NCBI GenBank assembly: GCA_029866125.1
Contig: JARWZZ010000007.1
Span: forward strand, 124,001 to 188,000
Direction of reading: 5' to 3'
From: Limnobacter sp.
Lineage (GTDB): Bacteria > Pseudomonadota > Gammaproteobacteria > Burkholderiales > Burkholderiaceae_B
Length of the DNA: 64,000 nucleotides
In this document: positions 8,306 to 15,814 of the stretch, piece by piece
Layout of the letters: each line of letters opens with the position of its first letter
Numbering within the stretch: position 1 is the first letter of the stretch
Notes under the pieces: model-generated
What the model was told of the DNA's origin: nothing
What the model saw: the letters and a program-made list of their open reading frames with translations, nothing else
Databases searched by the model: none
Made by a program: the position numbers and the translations under genes

Positions 8306-9136
8306 TCAATAGGTGCCGATATAAAAATCCCGCTGAATGTTTTTTTCATTCTCGGGTACTTGGGCATACGGGGTGAAGTTTTCCACCCCAATTTGGCGCA
8401 GCACGGTTTCGTCCAGCCAGCTGACTTCGGTGCCCATCGATTCACGGCGGTGAATCAGTTCAAAAGCTGCATCAGCCATGATGGTGGGCTTGCGTGACAC
8501 ATTCAGGCCTTCATCACCCGCAAACATGCCAACCGCTGCTGTAGCAATCAAGGTGGCGGGCCACAAAGTGCGCACGGTAATGCCTTTTGCTCGGGTTTCT
8601 TCTTGAAAGCCCAAGCTGAGCAAAGTCATGGCGTATTTGGTAGAAGTGTAGGGGGCAAACGCACCCAACCAACCGGGGTCCAAATTGATGGGAGGGCACA
8701 GGTTGAGCACTTGTCCTTGGGTTTTGACCAAATGGGGCAAGCATTCGCGCATGGTAATCAGGGGTGCGCGCGAGTTCAGCGCATGCATTAAATCGTAGCT
8801 TTTGGTGGATGTGATGCCCACTGGGGTTACACCCAAAAACCCCGCATTGTTGACCAATAAATCAATCCCACCAAATTGACTCACAGTTTGGGCAATTGCC
8901 GCAACCAATTGCTCCTCTTGGCGCGCATCCACGGCCAAGGGCAGTGCATTTCCACCGGCGGCACGTACCTCTTCAGCCACCGAATGAATGGTGCCGGGTA
9001 AGCGCGCATGGGCTTGGTCCGATTTGGCTGCAATTGCCACATTTGCACCTTCGCGCGCAAAGCGTAGGGCAATCTCCCTGCCTATACCCCTGCTACCGCC
9101 TGTCATGAAAATCGTTTTACCCGTCCAACTGCCCAT
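8306..9136 (-). CDS. HSDL2-like short-chain dehydrogenase/reductase
   Basis: Classical SDR of 276 residues. The nucleotide-binding motif GGSRGIGRE is at residues 14-22, NNAG is present and the catalytic YTSTK is clear. The segment VLNLCPPINLDPGW and the later LWPATLIATAA are hallmarks of the HSDL2-like SDR group. In that group the motif normally reads LN-I/L-SPP; here the catalytic Ser position is Cys. The likely substrate is a hydroxyacyl-CoA or other lipid intermediate. AGGGAGATCAAC before the ATG is a strong ribosome site. A PsrA-like inverted repeat lies at 9198-9219 over the putative -35 region, in keeping with fatty-acid control. It converges with the HupE/UreJ-like gene, with 2 bases between the stops. 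Confidence 0.85.
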   Translation of the reverse strand: MGSWTGKTIFMTGGSRGIGREIALRFAREGANVAIAAKSDQAHARLPGTIHSVAEEVRAAGGNALPLAVDARQEEQLVAAIAQTVSQFGGIDLLVNNAGFLGVTPVGITSTKSYDLMHALNSRAPLITMRECLPHLVKTQGQVLNLCPPINLDPGWLGAFAPYTSTKYAMTLLSLGFQEETRAKGITVRTLWPATLIATAAVGMFAGDEGLNVSRKPTIMADAAFELIHRRESMGTEVSWLDETVLRQIGVENFTPYAQVPENEKNIQRDFYIGTY

Positions 9137-9197
9137 GTTGATCTCCCTGTTTTTGTGTTTTCAATAATAAGCCGAATACATGATGGATTGGAATAGT

Positions 9198-9219
9198 AAA
9201 TCAAACAAACGTTTGATTT
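9198..9219. promoter_or_regulatory. PsrA-like operator (CAAAC-N4-GTTTG) upstream of the HSDL2-like SDR
   Basis: Two 9-base arms, AAATCAAAC and GTTTGATTT, are perfect inverted repeats around the spacer AAAC. The core CAAAC-N4-GTTTG fits the published PsrA consensus for TetR-family repressors of fatty-acid oxidation in Pseudomonas. It overlaps a candidate -35 (TTGATT on the minus strand) of the SDR gene. The sequence is clear; the regulator is inference. Confidence 0.6.
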
Positions 9220-9242
9220 ATTTTTAGCTAGCAAGTAGCCAT

Positions 9243-9273
9243 AAAAAAAGGCCACCCGCAGGCAGCCCTTTTT
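9243..9273 (-). terminator. intrinsic terminator of the desaturase gene
   Basis: On the minus strand the transcript would form a GGGC(TG)CC/GG(TG)GCC stem around TGCG, with an internal TG/TG mismatch, followed by seven T. It lies 37 bases after the desaturase stop. The A/T flanks would also allow partial function in the other direction. Confidence 0.7.
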
Positions 9274-9309
9274 CGCTTCAAATCAAAACTTAGCATCAAA
9301 GTCAGTGAT

Positions 9310-10524
9310 TTAAGCCATTGCAAATGCCGGCCCTTGTGCAACCAAAGCATTCAAACGTTTGCGCTGCTGCCTCATCTGCTTTTCCAGTTCCTTGAACTTG
9401 ATTCGGTAAGCCGCCATCATCTCGCTCGACATAATCGCGCTCTTGGTTTCAGCATACTGCGCTTCTTTCAACTTGGCCCAATCTTGCAAAGCCTTGCTGT
9501 AGTTTTCATACTCATGCGACAAGCGTGTTTTAAACGCCTCTAGCTGTGCCTGCATTGCATGGGCTTGGGCAGAAATGCCTTCGCTCAGTTGCGTCAAGTG
9601 GGTTACATGTCCAGCAGGGTGCGCTTTCAAATGTTCTTCAGCACGCTTGAACTGCATTGCAATACGCGCTTTTTCAACTTGAAACTTGGGCACGCGTTTC
9701 AAATTCCAAGTCAAGCCCACATAAGACAAACCTGCAATCAACCACTTGGTGGGGTCAATCTGGTACCAGCGGATGCCGTTGCGGTAGTCGTATTGGAAAA
9801 TATGGTGGTAGTTGTGATAGCCCTCGCCATAGGTGAATACGGCCAGCAAATCGTTGTCACGGGCGGTGTTCTCGTCCGTGTAAGGGCGACGTCCCCACAT
9901 GTGGGCCAGTGAATTAATGAAGAATGTGGTCTGGTGGCTCCAAACCAGGCGGAACAAACCACCCATCAACATCACGCCCCACACATCACCCAAGGCCAAG
10001 CCCAGCAGTGCTGTAAAACCGAAGTTGATACCCAAAGCCAACGCCGTGTAATACTTGTGCTGGAACATCACCAAAGGGTCTTTCAGCAAGTCAGGTGCGT
10101 TGCTGAAGTCCTCTTTACCTGATTCAAACTTGCGTACCATCCAACCCATGTGCGCAAACCAAAAGCCACGCTTGATTGAATAAGGATCATTCTCGGGATC
10201 GTCCACATGGCGGTGGTGGGTACGGTGGCCAGAAGCCCAAACCAAAATACTGTTTTGCACAGCCATTGTGCCGAAAAACATCAGTACAAACTTGACAGTC
10301 CAGTGCGCTTCATACGTGCGGTGTGCCCACAGGCGGTGGTAGCCAGCCGTGATTGACATGCCATTCAGAATTGCCAACACGACAAAAGATGCCCATGCTG
10401 CAGTGCTGATGTCATTGAAGTACGCGTAAACAGGGACCATGATCAAAGCTGCAATCGAGGTACTGTAAAGCGTTATTGCTGCTGGCCAGTTGACTGGGTT
10501 TTCAGACTTGTGGTTTGAACTCAT
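9310..10524 (-). CDS. acyl-CoA/acyl-lipid delta-9-type fatty acid desaturase with coiled-coil tail
   Basis: Membrane di-iron desaturase. The three histidine boxes are HRLWAH (63-68), HRTHH (100-104) and HNYHH (237-241), with the expected hydrophobic pairs at about 18-60 and 160-195. It would introduce a cis double bond into a saturated acyl chain and keep the membrane fluid. After residue 282 the protein carries about 120 extra residues rich in Glu, Gln, Lys and Ala, predicted by eye to be a long coiled coil (KRAEEHL, LEAFKTRLSHEYENYSKAL, LEKQMRQQRKRL). Most bacterial desaturases of this group end soon after the third box. A 14-bp palindrome upstream may be the operator. Confidence 0.92.
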   Translation of the reverse strand: MSSNHKSENPVNWPAAITLYSTSIAALIMVPVYAYFNDISTAAWASFVVLAILNGMSITAGYHRLWAHRTYEAHWTVKFVLMFFGTMAVQNSILVWASGHRTHHRHVDDPENDPYSIKRGFWFAHMGWMVRKFESGKEDFSNAPDLLKDPLVMFQHKYYTALALGINFGFTALLGLALGDVWGVMLMGGLFRLVWSHQTTFFINSLAHMWGRRPYTDENTARDNDLLAVFTYGEGYHNYHHIFQYDYRNGIRWYQIDPTKWLIAGLSYVGLTWNLKRVPKFQVEKARIAMQFKRAEEHLKAHPAGHVTHLTQLSEGISAQAHAMQAQLEAFKTRLSHEYENYSKALQDWAKLKEAQYAETKSAIMSSEMMAAYRIKFKELEKQMRQQRKRLNALVAQGPAFAMA

Positions 10525-10591
10525 GCGAAATATTCTTCCGAGAGGTTTTAAAAAGTGAATGCATCATAACCGCAGAGCATAAAAATTTGGA

Positions 10592-10605
10592 AGTACAGTT
10601 GTACT
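10592..10605. promoter_or_regulatory. palindrome AGTACA-GT-TGTACT upstream of the desaturase
   Basis: A perfect inverted repeat with 6-bp arms lies 68-81 bases upstream of the desaturase start, close to a candidate -10 (TATGAT on the minus strand). The GTACA/TGTAC core resembles sites used by FabR/DesT-type TetR regulators of unsaturated fatty acid genes. The likeness is from memory; no such regulator gene is adjacent. Confidence 0.45.
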
Positions 10606-10785
10606 CTAATTTTTGAATCTGTCGCCAAAACCCACTACTCAATGCCTTGATATCATGTGGTTTTAAGCGGTTCCGATGTTTGCTGCGACATTGTATATGA
10701 GATTGTAAAGTCCCAATCGGGAATTTGATTTAAGAATCAGGCCAATGTTTTGGCCGCAATTTAAGAGTGGAATAATCAAGCTCCC

Positions 10786-11592
10786 ATGTATTCATTGCAA
10801 CCGTTCAAACTACTTTCCTTGGCCGCAGTGTTATTGGCTTTGTTGGCCCTGAACACTGCTTACCCCAGAATGGCCTATGCAGCTGATCCTCAATTGACAG
10901 TCGCGGCAGCTTCTGATCTTAAATTCGCTTTGGAAGAAATTGCAGTCGCGTTTGAACATCAATCGGGCAAAAAACCGCGCCTCATTTTTGGGTCCTCCGG
11001 CCAGTTTTACACTCAAATCATGCAGGGCGCGCCTTTCCACCTGTACTTGTCAGCGGACGAGGTGTATGTCACCAAGCTTCATGTAGCTGGCAAAACCGTG
11101 GACCAAGGCAAGCTTTATGGAATGGGCAGGATTGGTATTTTTGTGCCCCATCGCTCCCCTGTCAAAGCAGACCCCAATCTAGATGACTTGGCCAAAGCGT
11201 TAATTGATGGGCGGCTCAACAAATTTGCGATTGCAAACCCCGAACATGCGCCGTACGGCGATCGGGCCATGCAGGCCCTGCAGCACAAAGGTATTTGGGG
11301 GCAAATCAAGTCCAAGCTGGTTTATGGTGAAAACATCACCCAAGCTGCCCAGTTTGCGCAGTCTGGTTCTACCCAAGGGGGCATTATTGCGCTTTCATTG
11401 GCCAAAGCCCCAGCGTTTGCCCAACAAGGCCAATTTGCCTTGATACCCGAGGGTTGGCACACGCCACTGGCGCAGCGTATGGTGTTGATTAAAAATGCCC
11501 CCAGTGATGCGCATCTGTTTTACACCTACTTGGGTACGGAACCTGCCCAAGTGATCTTCAAAAAATATGGATTCGAGCTTCCACGGAGCTAA
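10786..11592 (+). CDS. periplasmic molybdate-binding-like protein (ModA family), no transporter adjacent
   Basis: A 268-residue extracytoplasmic solute-binding protein. The signal peptide spans residues 1-33 (ending PRMAYAA). The mature part begins LTVAAASDLKFALEEIA and continues with FGSSGQFYTQI and FHLYLSADE, the standard ModA ligand-binding blocks. NPEHAPYGDRAM and the C-terminal repeat of the lobe are also present. ModA delivers molybdate or tungstate to the ModBC permease, but neither modB nor modC follows. The next gene is an SDR starting one base after the stop. It may work with a permease elsewhere or bind another oxyanion. The family is sure; the ligand is moderately sure. Confidence 0.82.
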   Translation: MYSLQPFKLLSLAAVLLALLALNTAYPRMAYAADPQLTVAAASDLKFALEEIAVAFEHQSGKKPRLIFGSSGQFYTQIMQGAPFHLYLSADEVYVTKLHVAGKTVDQGKLYGMGRIGIFVPHRSPVKADPNLDDLAKALIDGRLNKFAIANPEHAPYGDRAMQALQHKGIWGQIKSKLVYGENITQAAQFAQSGSTQGGIIALSLAKAPAFAQQGQFALIPEGWHTPLAQRMVLIKNAPSDAHLFYTYLGTEPAQVIFKKYGFELPRS

Positions 11593-11593
11593 C

Positions 11594-12448
11594 ATGGCAC
11601 AGACTCAAAAACCCAAAGGCAAAGTGGTTCTTATTACTGGTGCCAACACGGGCATAGGCAGAGTGACCGCAATCAAACTGGCCATGCAAGGCTACCACGT
11701 GTTTTTGGCTTGCCGAGATTTCGCTAAAACCCAAGTGGTGCTGGATGAAATCAAGCTGCTGAGCCAAGGTGCCGCTCAAGCGGAGTTTTTGCCCTTGGAT
11801 TTGGGTGACCTGCACAGCGTGAATGCCTGTGCAGATGCGTTTTTGGCCAAGGGCTTGCCACTGCATGTGCTCATCAACAATGCCGGGCTGGCAGGCGTCA
11901 AGGGCTTTACCCAATCAGGCTTTGAGCTTGCTTTCGGTGTGTGCCATGTGGGCCACTTTTTGCTGACACAAAGGCTATTGCCTGTACTTCAACAATCAGC
12001 CCCTTCGCGAATTGTCAACGTATCGAGCCGCGCCCATTTGCGCACCAAAGGCATTGATTTTGAAGCGGTACAAAAGCCCACGGCCACAACCACTGCGGTT
12101 CCCGAATATTGCGTAGCCAAGCTGGCTAATTTGCTGTTCACCAAAGAGTTGGCTCGGCGTTTAAAAGGCACTGGCGTGAGTGCTTATGCCTTGCATCCGG
12201 GTGTGGTCGCAACCGACGTTTGGCGCGCCTTGCCGGGCTTTGTACGCAGCGTTGTTAATCTATTTATGATCAGCCCAGAAGAGGGCGCAGCCACCACCCT
12301 GCATTGCGCCACAGCCCATATGACTGAGGATGACAATGGCCAATATTTTGTCAAATGCAAGCAAGCCAAGTACTCGCCCTGTGGAGATGACCTTGAAATG
12401 GCCCACACACTGTGGGTAAAAAGTGAACAATGGGTCAAAGCAAGCTAG
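11594..12448 (+). CDS. retinol-dehydrogenase-like short-chain dehydrogenase
   Basis: SDR of 284 residues. TGANTGIGR is the NAD(P)-binding motif, NNAGLAG follows, IVNVSSRAH carries the catalytic Ser, and the active-site Tyr-Lys appears as EYCVAKLAN. The subgroup with FLACRD after the second strand and a long C-terminal part resembles retinol dehydrogenases and WW-domain oxidoreductase-like proteins. The substrate is unknown. The ATG at 11594 has CGGAG upstream and follows the ModA stop by one base, so the two genes form an operon; a functional link between them is not evident. Confidence 0.85.
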   Translation: MAQTQKPKGKVVLITGANTGIGRVTAIKLAMQGYHVFLACRDFAKTQVVLDEIKLLSQGAAQAEFLPLDLGDLHSVNACADAFLAKGLPLHVLINNAGLAGVKGFTQSGFELAFGVCHVGHFLLTQRLLPVLQQSAPSRIVNVSSRAHLRTKGIDFEAVQKPTATTTAVPEYCVAKLANLLFTKELARRLKGTGVSAYALHPGVVATDVWRALPGFVRSVVNLFMISPEEGAATTLHCATAHMTEDDNGQYFVKCKQAKYSPCGDDLEMAHTLWVKSEQWVKAS

Positions 12449-12496
12449 GGTATATCTAGCGACACCAATACGGAATACACTGGCCTTAACATTCCA

Positions 12497-13042
12497 ATGA
12501 AAAGGCACATGCCAATGAAAACCTTCAAGAAAACACCAGCCACGCTAAAATCGGTGCTGACTTCAATCGGCGTAGTTCTCGCAATGGCCTTGGTCAGTGC
12601 CCCAGTTTATGCAGACAAACCCGATTGGGCGGGTAACGGTAAAGAGCGTAAAGAAGGCAAAGAAAAATCGTCCAAAGGCGAGCACAAAGAAAAGTCTCCC
12701 CGCAATTCTGACAGTGTGGATGCTTCCGTGTCCTTCCGATTCGGCAGTTCAGACACTCGCATCATCCGCGAATACTATGGTGGTCAAGCCGCCAAAGGCA
12801 ACTGCCCTCCGGGCTTGGCCAAGAAAGGCAACGGTTGCCAGCCACCGGGCCAAGCCAAAAAGTGGGCAAGGGGGCGTCCATTGCCCTCTGATGTGCGTTA
12901 CTACGATATTCCAAATGAACTGCGCATACGCTTACCCTCACCCCCGTTGAATCACCGCTACGTTCAAGTGGCTGGGGATATTTTGCTGATTGCCGTGGGC
13001 ACAAGCATAGTGGTTGATGCGATGGAAGACATTTTGAGGTAG
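12497..13042 (+). CDS. CigR/RcnB-family exported protein
   Basis: A 181-residue protein with a signal peptide (about residues 15-39, ending VYA), then a Lys/Glu-rich linker (KERKEGKEKSSKGEHKEKS) and the marker segment CPPGLAKKGNGCQPPGQAKKW. That segment is found in CigR-like anti-virulence proteins and in RcnB-like periplasmic proteins. The C-terminus has a hydrophobic stretch (ILLIAVGTSIVVDAM). Members are periplasmic or membrane-associated; RcnB affects nickel/cobalt homeostasis in E. coli, but roles differ. Three in-frame ATGs lie within the first seven codons; the second (12509), with AAGG before it, is the likeliest start. It stands alone between an SDR and a STAS gene. Confidence 0.7.
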   Translation: MKRHMPMKTFKKTPATLKSVLTSIGVVLAMALVSAPVYADKPDWAGNGKERKEGKEKSSKGEHKEKSPRNSDSVDASVSFRFGSSDTRIIREYYGGQAAKGNCPPGLAKKGNGCQPPGQAKKWARGRPLPSDVRYYDIPNELRIRLPSPPLNHRYVQVAGDILLIAVGTSIVVDAMEDILR

Positions 13043-13159
13043 CTTAATAGAGTCCACTACGGCTGGAGCAACGCTGCTTTTACCACCTTAATGCATCGAT
13101 GTAAGTATGTCGAATTGCTGGATAATTCACGTAATCTAGCCAACTTGGGTCTTTCTACC

Positions 13160-13483
13160 ATGTCATTTGAGTTGAAAATTGTAGCCGGTCGCGGCATTGT
13201 AGTTGCCCAACAAGACCGCCTGACCCTGGCCAACATGCCAGTGGTCGACGCGCTGGTCATGCCCATTCTCGACGAAATTGAATCACTGACGATCGATCTT
13301 TCCGATGTCAGCTTCATCGATTCCGGCGGTTTGGTTATATTGGTTTCTTTGGCTCGTACACTCGAATCGCGCAAAAAGGGTCCACTTCGCCTCAGCAACG
13401 TGGACTCCAACGTGCAACGGTTAATTGACATGTGCCACTTGTCTCAATACCTTGAGCTTGAATCACATCACGTCTTACGGTGA
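13160..13483 (+). CDS. STAS-domain anti-sigma-factor antagonist-like protein
   Basis: A 107-residue single-domain STAS protein. The phosphorylation-site segment reads VSFIDSGGLVILVSLAR with the Ser of DSGG in the place of the SpoIIAA/RsbV serine, and the C-terminal helix (VQRLIDMCHLSQYLEL) is typical. Such proteins are phosphorylated by an anti-sigma kinase and release a partner. The start at 13160 matches the family; the open frame extends 23 codons upstream with unrelated residues. No HATPase kinase or PP2C phosphatase gene is adjacent, so its partners must be encoded elsewhere. It ends 7 bases before a strong terminator. Confidence 0.8.
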   Translation: MSFELKIVAGRGIVVAQQDRLTLANMPVVDALVMPILDEIESLTIDLSDVSFIDSGGLVILVSLARTLESRKKGPLRLSNVDSNVQRLIDMCHLSQYLELESHHVLR

Positions 13484-13489
13484 TTCCCC

Positions 13490-13524
13490 AAAAAAAGCCC
13501 AACTCGAAAAAGTTGGGCTTTTTT
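13490..13524. terminator. intrinsic terminator after the STAS gene
   Basis: The stem GCCCAACT/AGTTGGGC around CGAAAA is flanked by an A-run on the left and six T on the right. It can act in both directions between the STAS gene and the converging chemoreceptor gene. Confidence 0.92.
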
Positions 13525-13550
13525 GTGAGCTCCACTTCAAAAGCCACAAG

Positions 13551-13598
13551 TGGTCATCAATCAGTCATCAAGCAGTCATCAAGCAGTCATCAAGCAGT
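13551..13598. repeat. tandem array, 4 x 11 bp, spanning the stop codon of the chemoreceptor
   Basis: Units TGGTCATCAAT, then CAGTCATCAAG three times, start at 13551, 13562, 13573 and 13584, followed by a partial unit CAGT. The array contains the minus-strand stop codon at 13590-13592 and the last codons of the chemoreceptor, and lies just beyond the convergent terminator. Confidence 0.9.
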
Positions 13599-15632
13599 TC
13601 TAAATTTCTGCAGGGCAGACTTCAATCGGTTGGACAAATCAATCATTTCTCGGGCAGCAGCCTCACTGCTTTGCGATGCAGCATTGTTGCGCTGTGCCAG
13701 TTCGGTAATTCTCATCACCGACTCAGCAAAGCGCTCTGTAGCAATCTTCTGCTCGCTGGTGCTGTGTGCAATGTCATTGGCTCGGGTTGCAGATCGTTCA
13801 ATCAAAGTATCAATTTCATCCAGCGCCGACCCTGCTTGATGTGCGCGGTCAACACCCTCACTGACGCCTTGGCGCACATGGCCCATTTTTTCCACAGCCA
13901 TTTCGGTTTGCTGAACAATATTGCCCACAGTGGTTGAAATTTCCCGCGTCGATTGACTGGTTTGCTCTGCCAGTTTACGCACCTCATCTGCAACCACCGC
14001 AAAACCGCGCCCCTGTTCACCGGCTCGGGCCGCTTCAATGGCAGCGTTCAATGCAAGCAGGTTTGTTTTGTTTGCAATGTCTTGAATCACATTGACGATA
14101 TTCAAAATTTGTTGCGAGTTGGCACCCAGCGATTGAATCACCTCGGCAGATTGCTCCACCTGTTCAGAAATTGTATTCATGTCATTGACCGTACCGCCCA
14201 CCATCTTGCGGCCACGGGCAGTTTCCTCAATCACATGGCCGCCTGCACTGGCCGCTTCAGCTGCATTGTCCGCCACCTGGGACACTGTGGCATGCATTTC
14301 TTCAACTGTGGCTGACATGCTGGAGGACGCATCAAACTGCTGCTCTGAACAATCCCGCGCAACCTGTGCCTGCTTCACCAGTGCCTGCGAAGATTGTGCA
14401 ATTTCGCCACATGCAGACTCCACACCGCGAATCAGGTTTCGCACCTGCTCGCTGGTGCGGTTCAGTGCCACACCAATCACATCCACCTCGTTTTGGCTGT
14501 CTTTCTGGGCGTGACTCACATGCGCGCTCAAGTCACCTTCCCCCAATTTGTGAAGGGCAGAAGCCACATCGCCAAGCGCTTGAAGACGGTTTTTCAACAG
14601 CCAATACATGGTCCCCGCGCAAATCAGTGAAGCCAAAATTCCGGCAAGAATCACTTGGTTGCGGGTGTTGTTGTTGGCTGCCAAAAACTCGTCGGTTGGT
14701 GCTGTTACTACAGCCAACCATTTCCAGGATTTTGATGTGGCAGTTGCCGTCATGGAGCCCATCTGATTGCCATCCAGCAAGCTGATGTTCAGCTCGGTGA
14801 TGTCCGGTTTGTTCGTGATTAAGTCCAGCGTGGTTTTTGCCCAATCAGAATCTTTTGGCATGTCATTGATTGTTTTAGACTCCAGCGTAGGGTGCAAAAC
14901 CCATTCACCACCCCCCGTGTTGTCGCCACCTGTTCTTAAAATTGCTACCATGCCAGTTTTGGCCACCTTCAGGCTACTGAACAATTCACGGATTTGAGCC
15001 AGCTCACTGTCTAGTGAAATACGCAGCGACAAACCCGCAAACACCCGGCCTTGCGCATCCTTAATCACCTTCACCTTACTGAAAAAATACTTGCCATTGC
15101 GCACCGTCATGCCGCTGTAGTCTTTGCCCGCCAGCAGTGCCGCCGCTACAGGGTCTGTGCCTGCAATCTCGCTGCCGTGCATGGGTTTGCCATCCTTTTT
15201 TAGCAGCGTGCTGGCCCGGTGCACCTTTCCTGAATGGACGGACAAAATTGCGATTTCTCCACCCGTCAAAGTCTTGAATTTTTCCAGCAAATCGGTATTG
15301 CCATTGATCACTGAGCCGCCCACACGCAAAGCAGGCAAATCTTGGCCATTGGTGTTGATCATTTGTGCTGTGTCTAAAATTTCACCCGGTAACCATTGTT
15401 CAAGCAGTTTGAACTGACGCTCAGCCCTTGCATTGACCGCATCAAAGTAGCCGTCCAAAACTTTCTGCACAGTCTCCGATTGTTGTTTGAGGTCGGTCTG
15501 GGCAGTTTGAATTGCCGCATTGTGCCCCGTCATCGTGATGCTGGTGGTCAATACCGTCATGGTTAACAAAATAACCCCAGCAGCAGAAATTGAAATTTGT
15601 TTGGTCAATGAAGACCGGGAAAAAATACTCAT
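13590..15632 (-). CDS. methyl-accepting chemotaxis protein with periplasmic Cache domain
   Basis: A chemoreceptor of 680 residues. It has a first membrane helix (about 14-36), a large periplasmic part of about 280 residues with Cache-type features ([35 protein letters not shown]), a second helix ([20 protein letters not shown]), a HAMP region and the signalling domain. The highly conserved hairpin tip contains [20 protein letters not shown]. It would sense a small molecule and control CheA. The ATG at 15632 has AGGG upstream and is preferred over a TTG five codons earlier. No che genes are adjacent, and its C-terminus runs into the 11-bp tandem array. The ligand is unknown. Confidence 0.92.
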   Translation of the reverse strand: MSIFSRSSLTKQISISAAGVILLTMTVLTTSITMTGHNAAIQTAQTDLKQQSETVQKVLDGYFDAVNARAERQFKLLEQWLPGEILDTAQMINTNGQDLPALRVGGSVINGNTDLLEKFKTLTGGEIAILSVHSGKVHRASTLLKKDGKPMHGSEIAGTDPVAAALLAGKDYSGMTVRNGKYFFSKVKVIKDAQGRVFAGLSLRISLDSELAQIRELFSSLKVAKTGMVAILRTGGDNTGGGEWVLHPTLESKTINDMPKDSDWAKTTLDLITNKPDITELNISLLDGNQMGSMTATATSKSWKWLAVVTAPTDEFLAANNNTRNQVILAGILASLICAGTMYWLLKNRLQALGDVASALHKLGEGDLSAHVSHAQKDSQNEVDVIGVALNRTSEQVRNLIRGVESACGEIAQSSQALVKQAQVARDCSEQQFDASSSMSATVEEMHATVSQVADNAAEAASAGGHVIEETARGRKMVGGTVNDMNTISEQVEQSAEVIQSLGANSQQILNIVNVIQDIANKTNLLALNAAIEAARAGEQGRGFAVVADEVRKLAEQTSQSTREISTTVGNIVQQTEMAVEKMGHVRQGVSEGVDRAHQAGSALDEIDTLIERSATRANDIAHSTSEQKIATERFAESVMRITELAQRNNAASQSSEAAAREMIDLSNRLKSALQKFRTA

Positions 15633-15814
15633 GGCAGGCCCTAGCAAAGTGATGACTCAATGTATGGGGGAACTGCCTAATCTAATCGGGTGAATAAACG
15701 CCTAAAAAGGTTAAATCTTGTGGGTTAGACTGTCCGTTCGGTGAAAACAGCCTAGCTACCCCAAAATGTGTTATTACACTAACTTGTTTGTTTGACAATT
15801 GTAGGTCCGCTTTA

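Noticed and set aside
12449-13159. A metal-efflux locus around the RcnB/CigR-like gene
   Set aside because: No rcnA, rcnR or other metal gene is adjacent, so no link can be made.
13551-13598. CRISPR array
   Set aside because: The 11-bp units are directly adjacent without spacers, and no cas genes exist in the window.
13425-13937. Plus-strand frame of 170 codons opposite the chemoreceptor end
   Set aside because: It crosses a terminator and the tandem array and is antisense to a certain gene.
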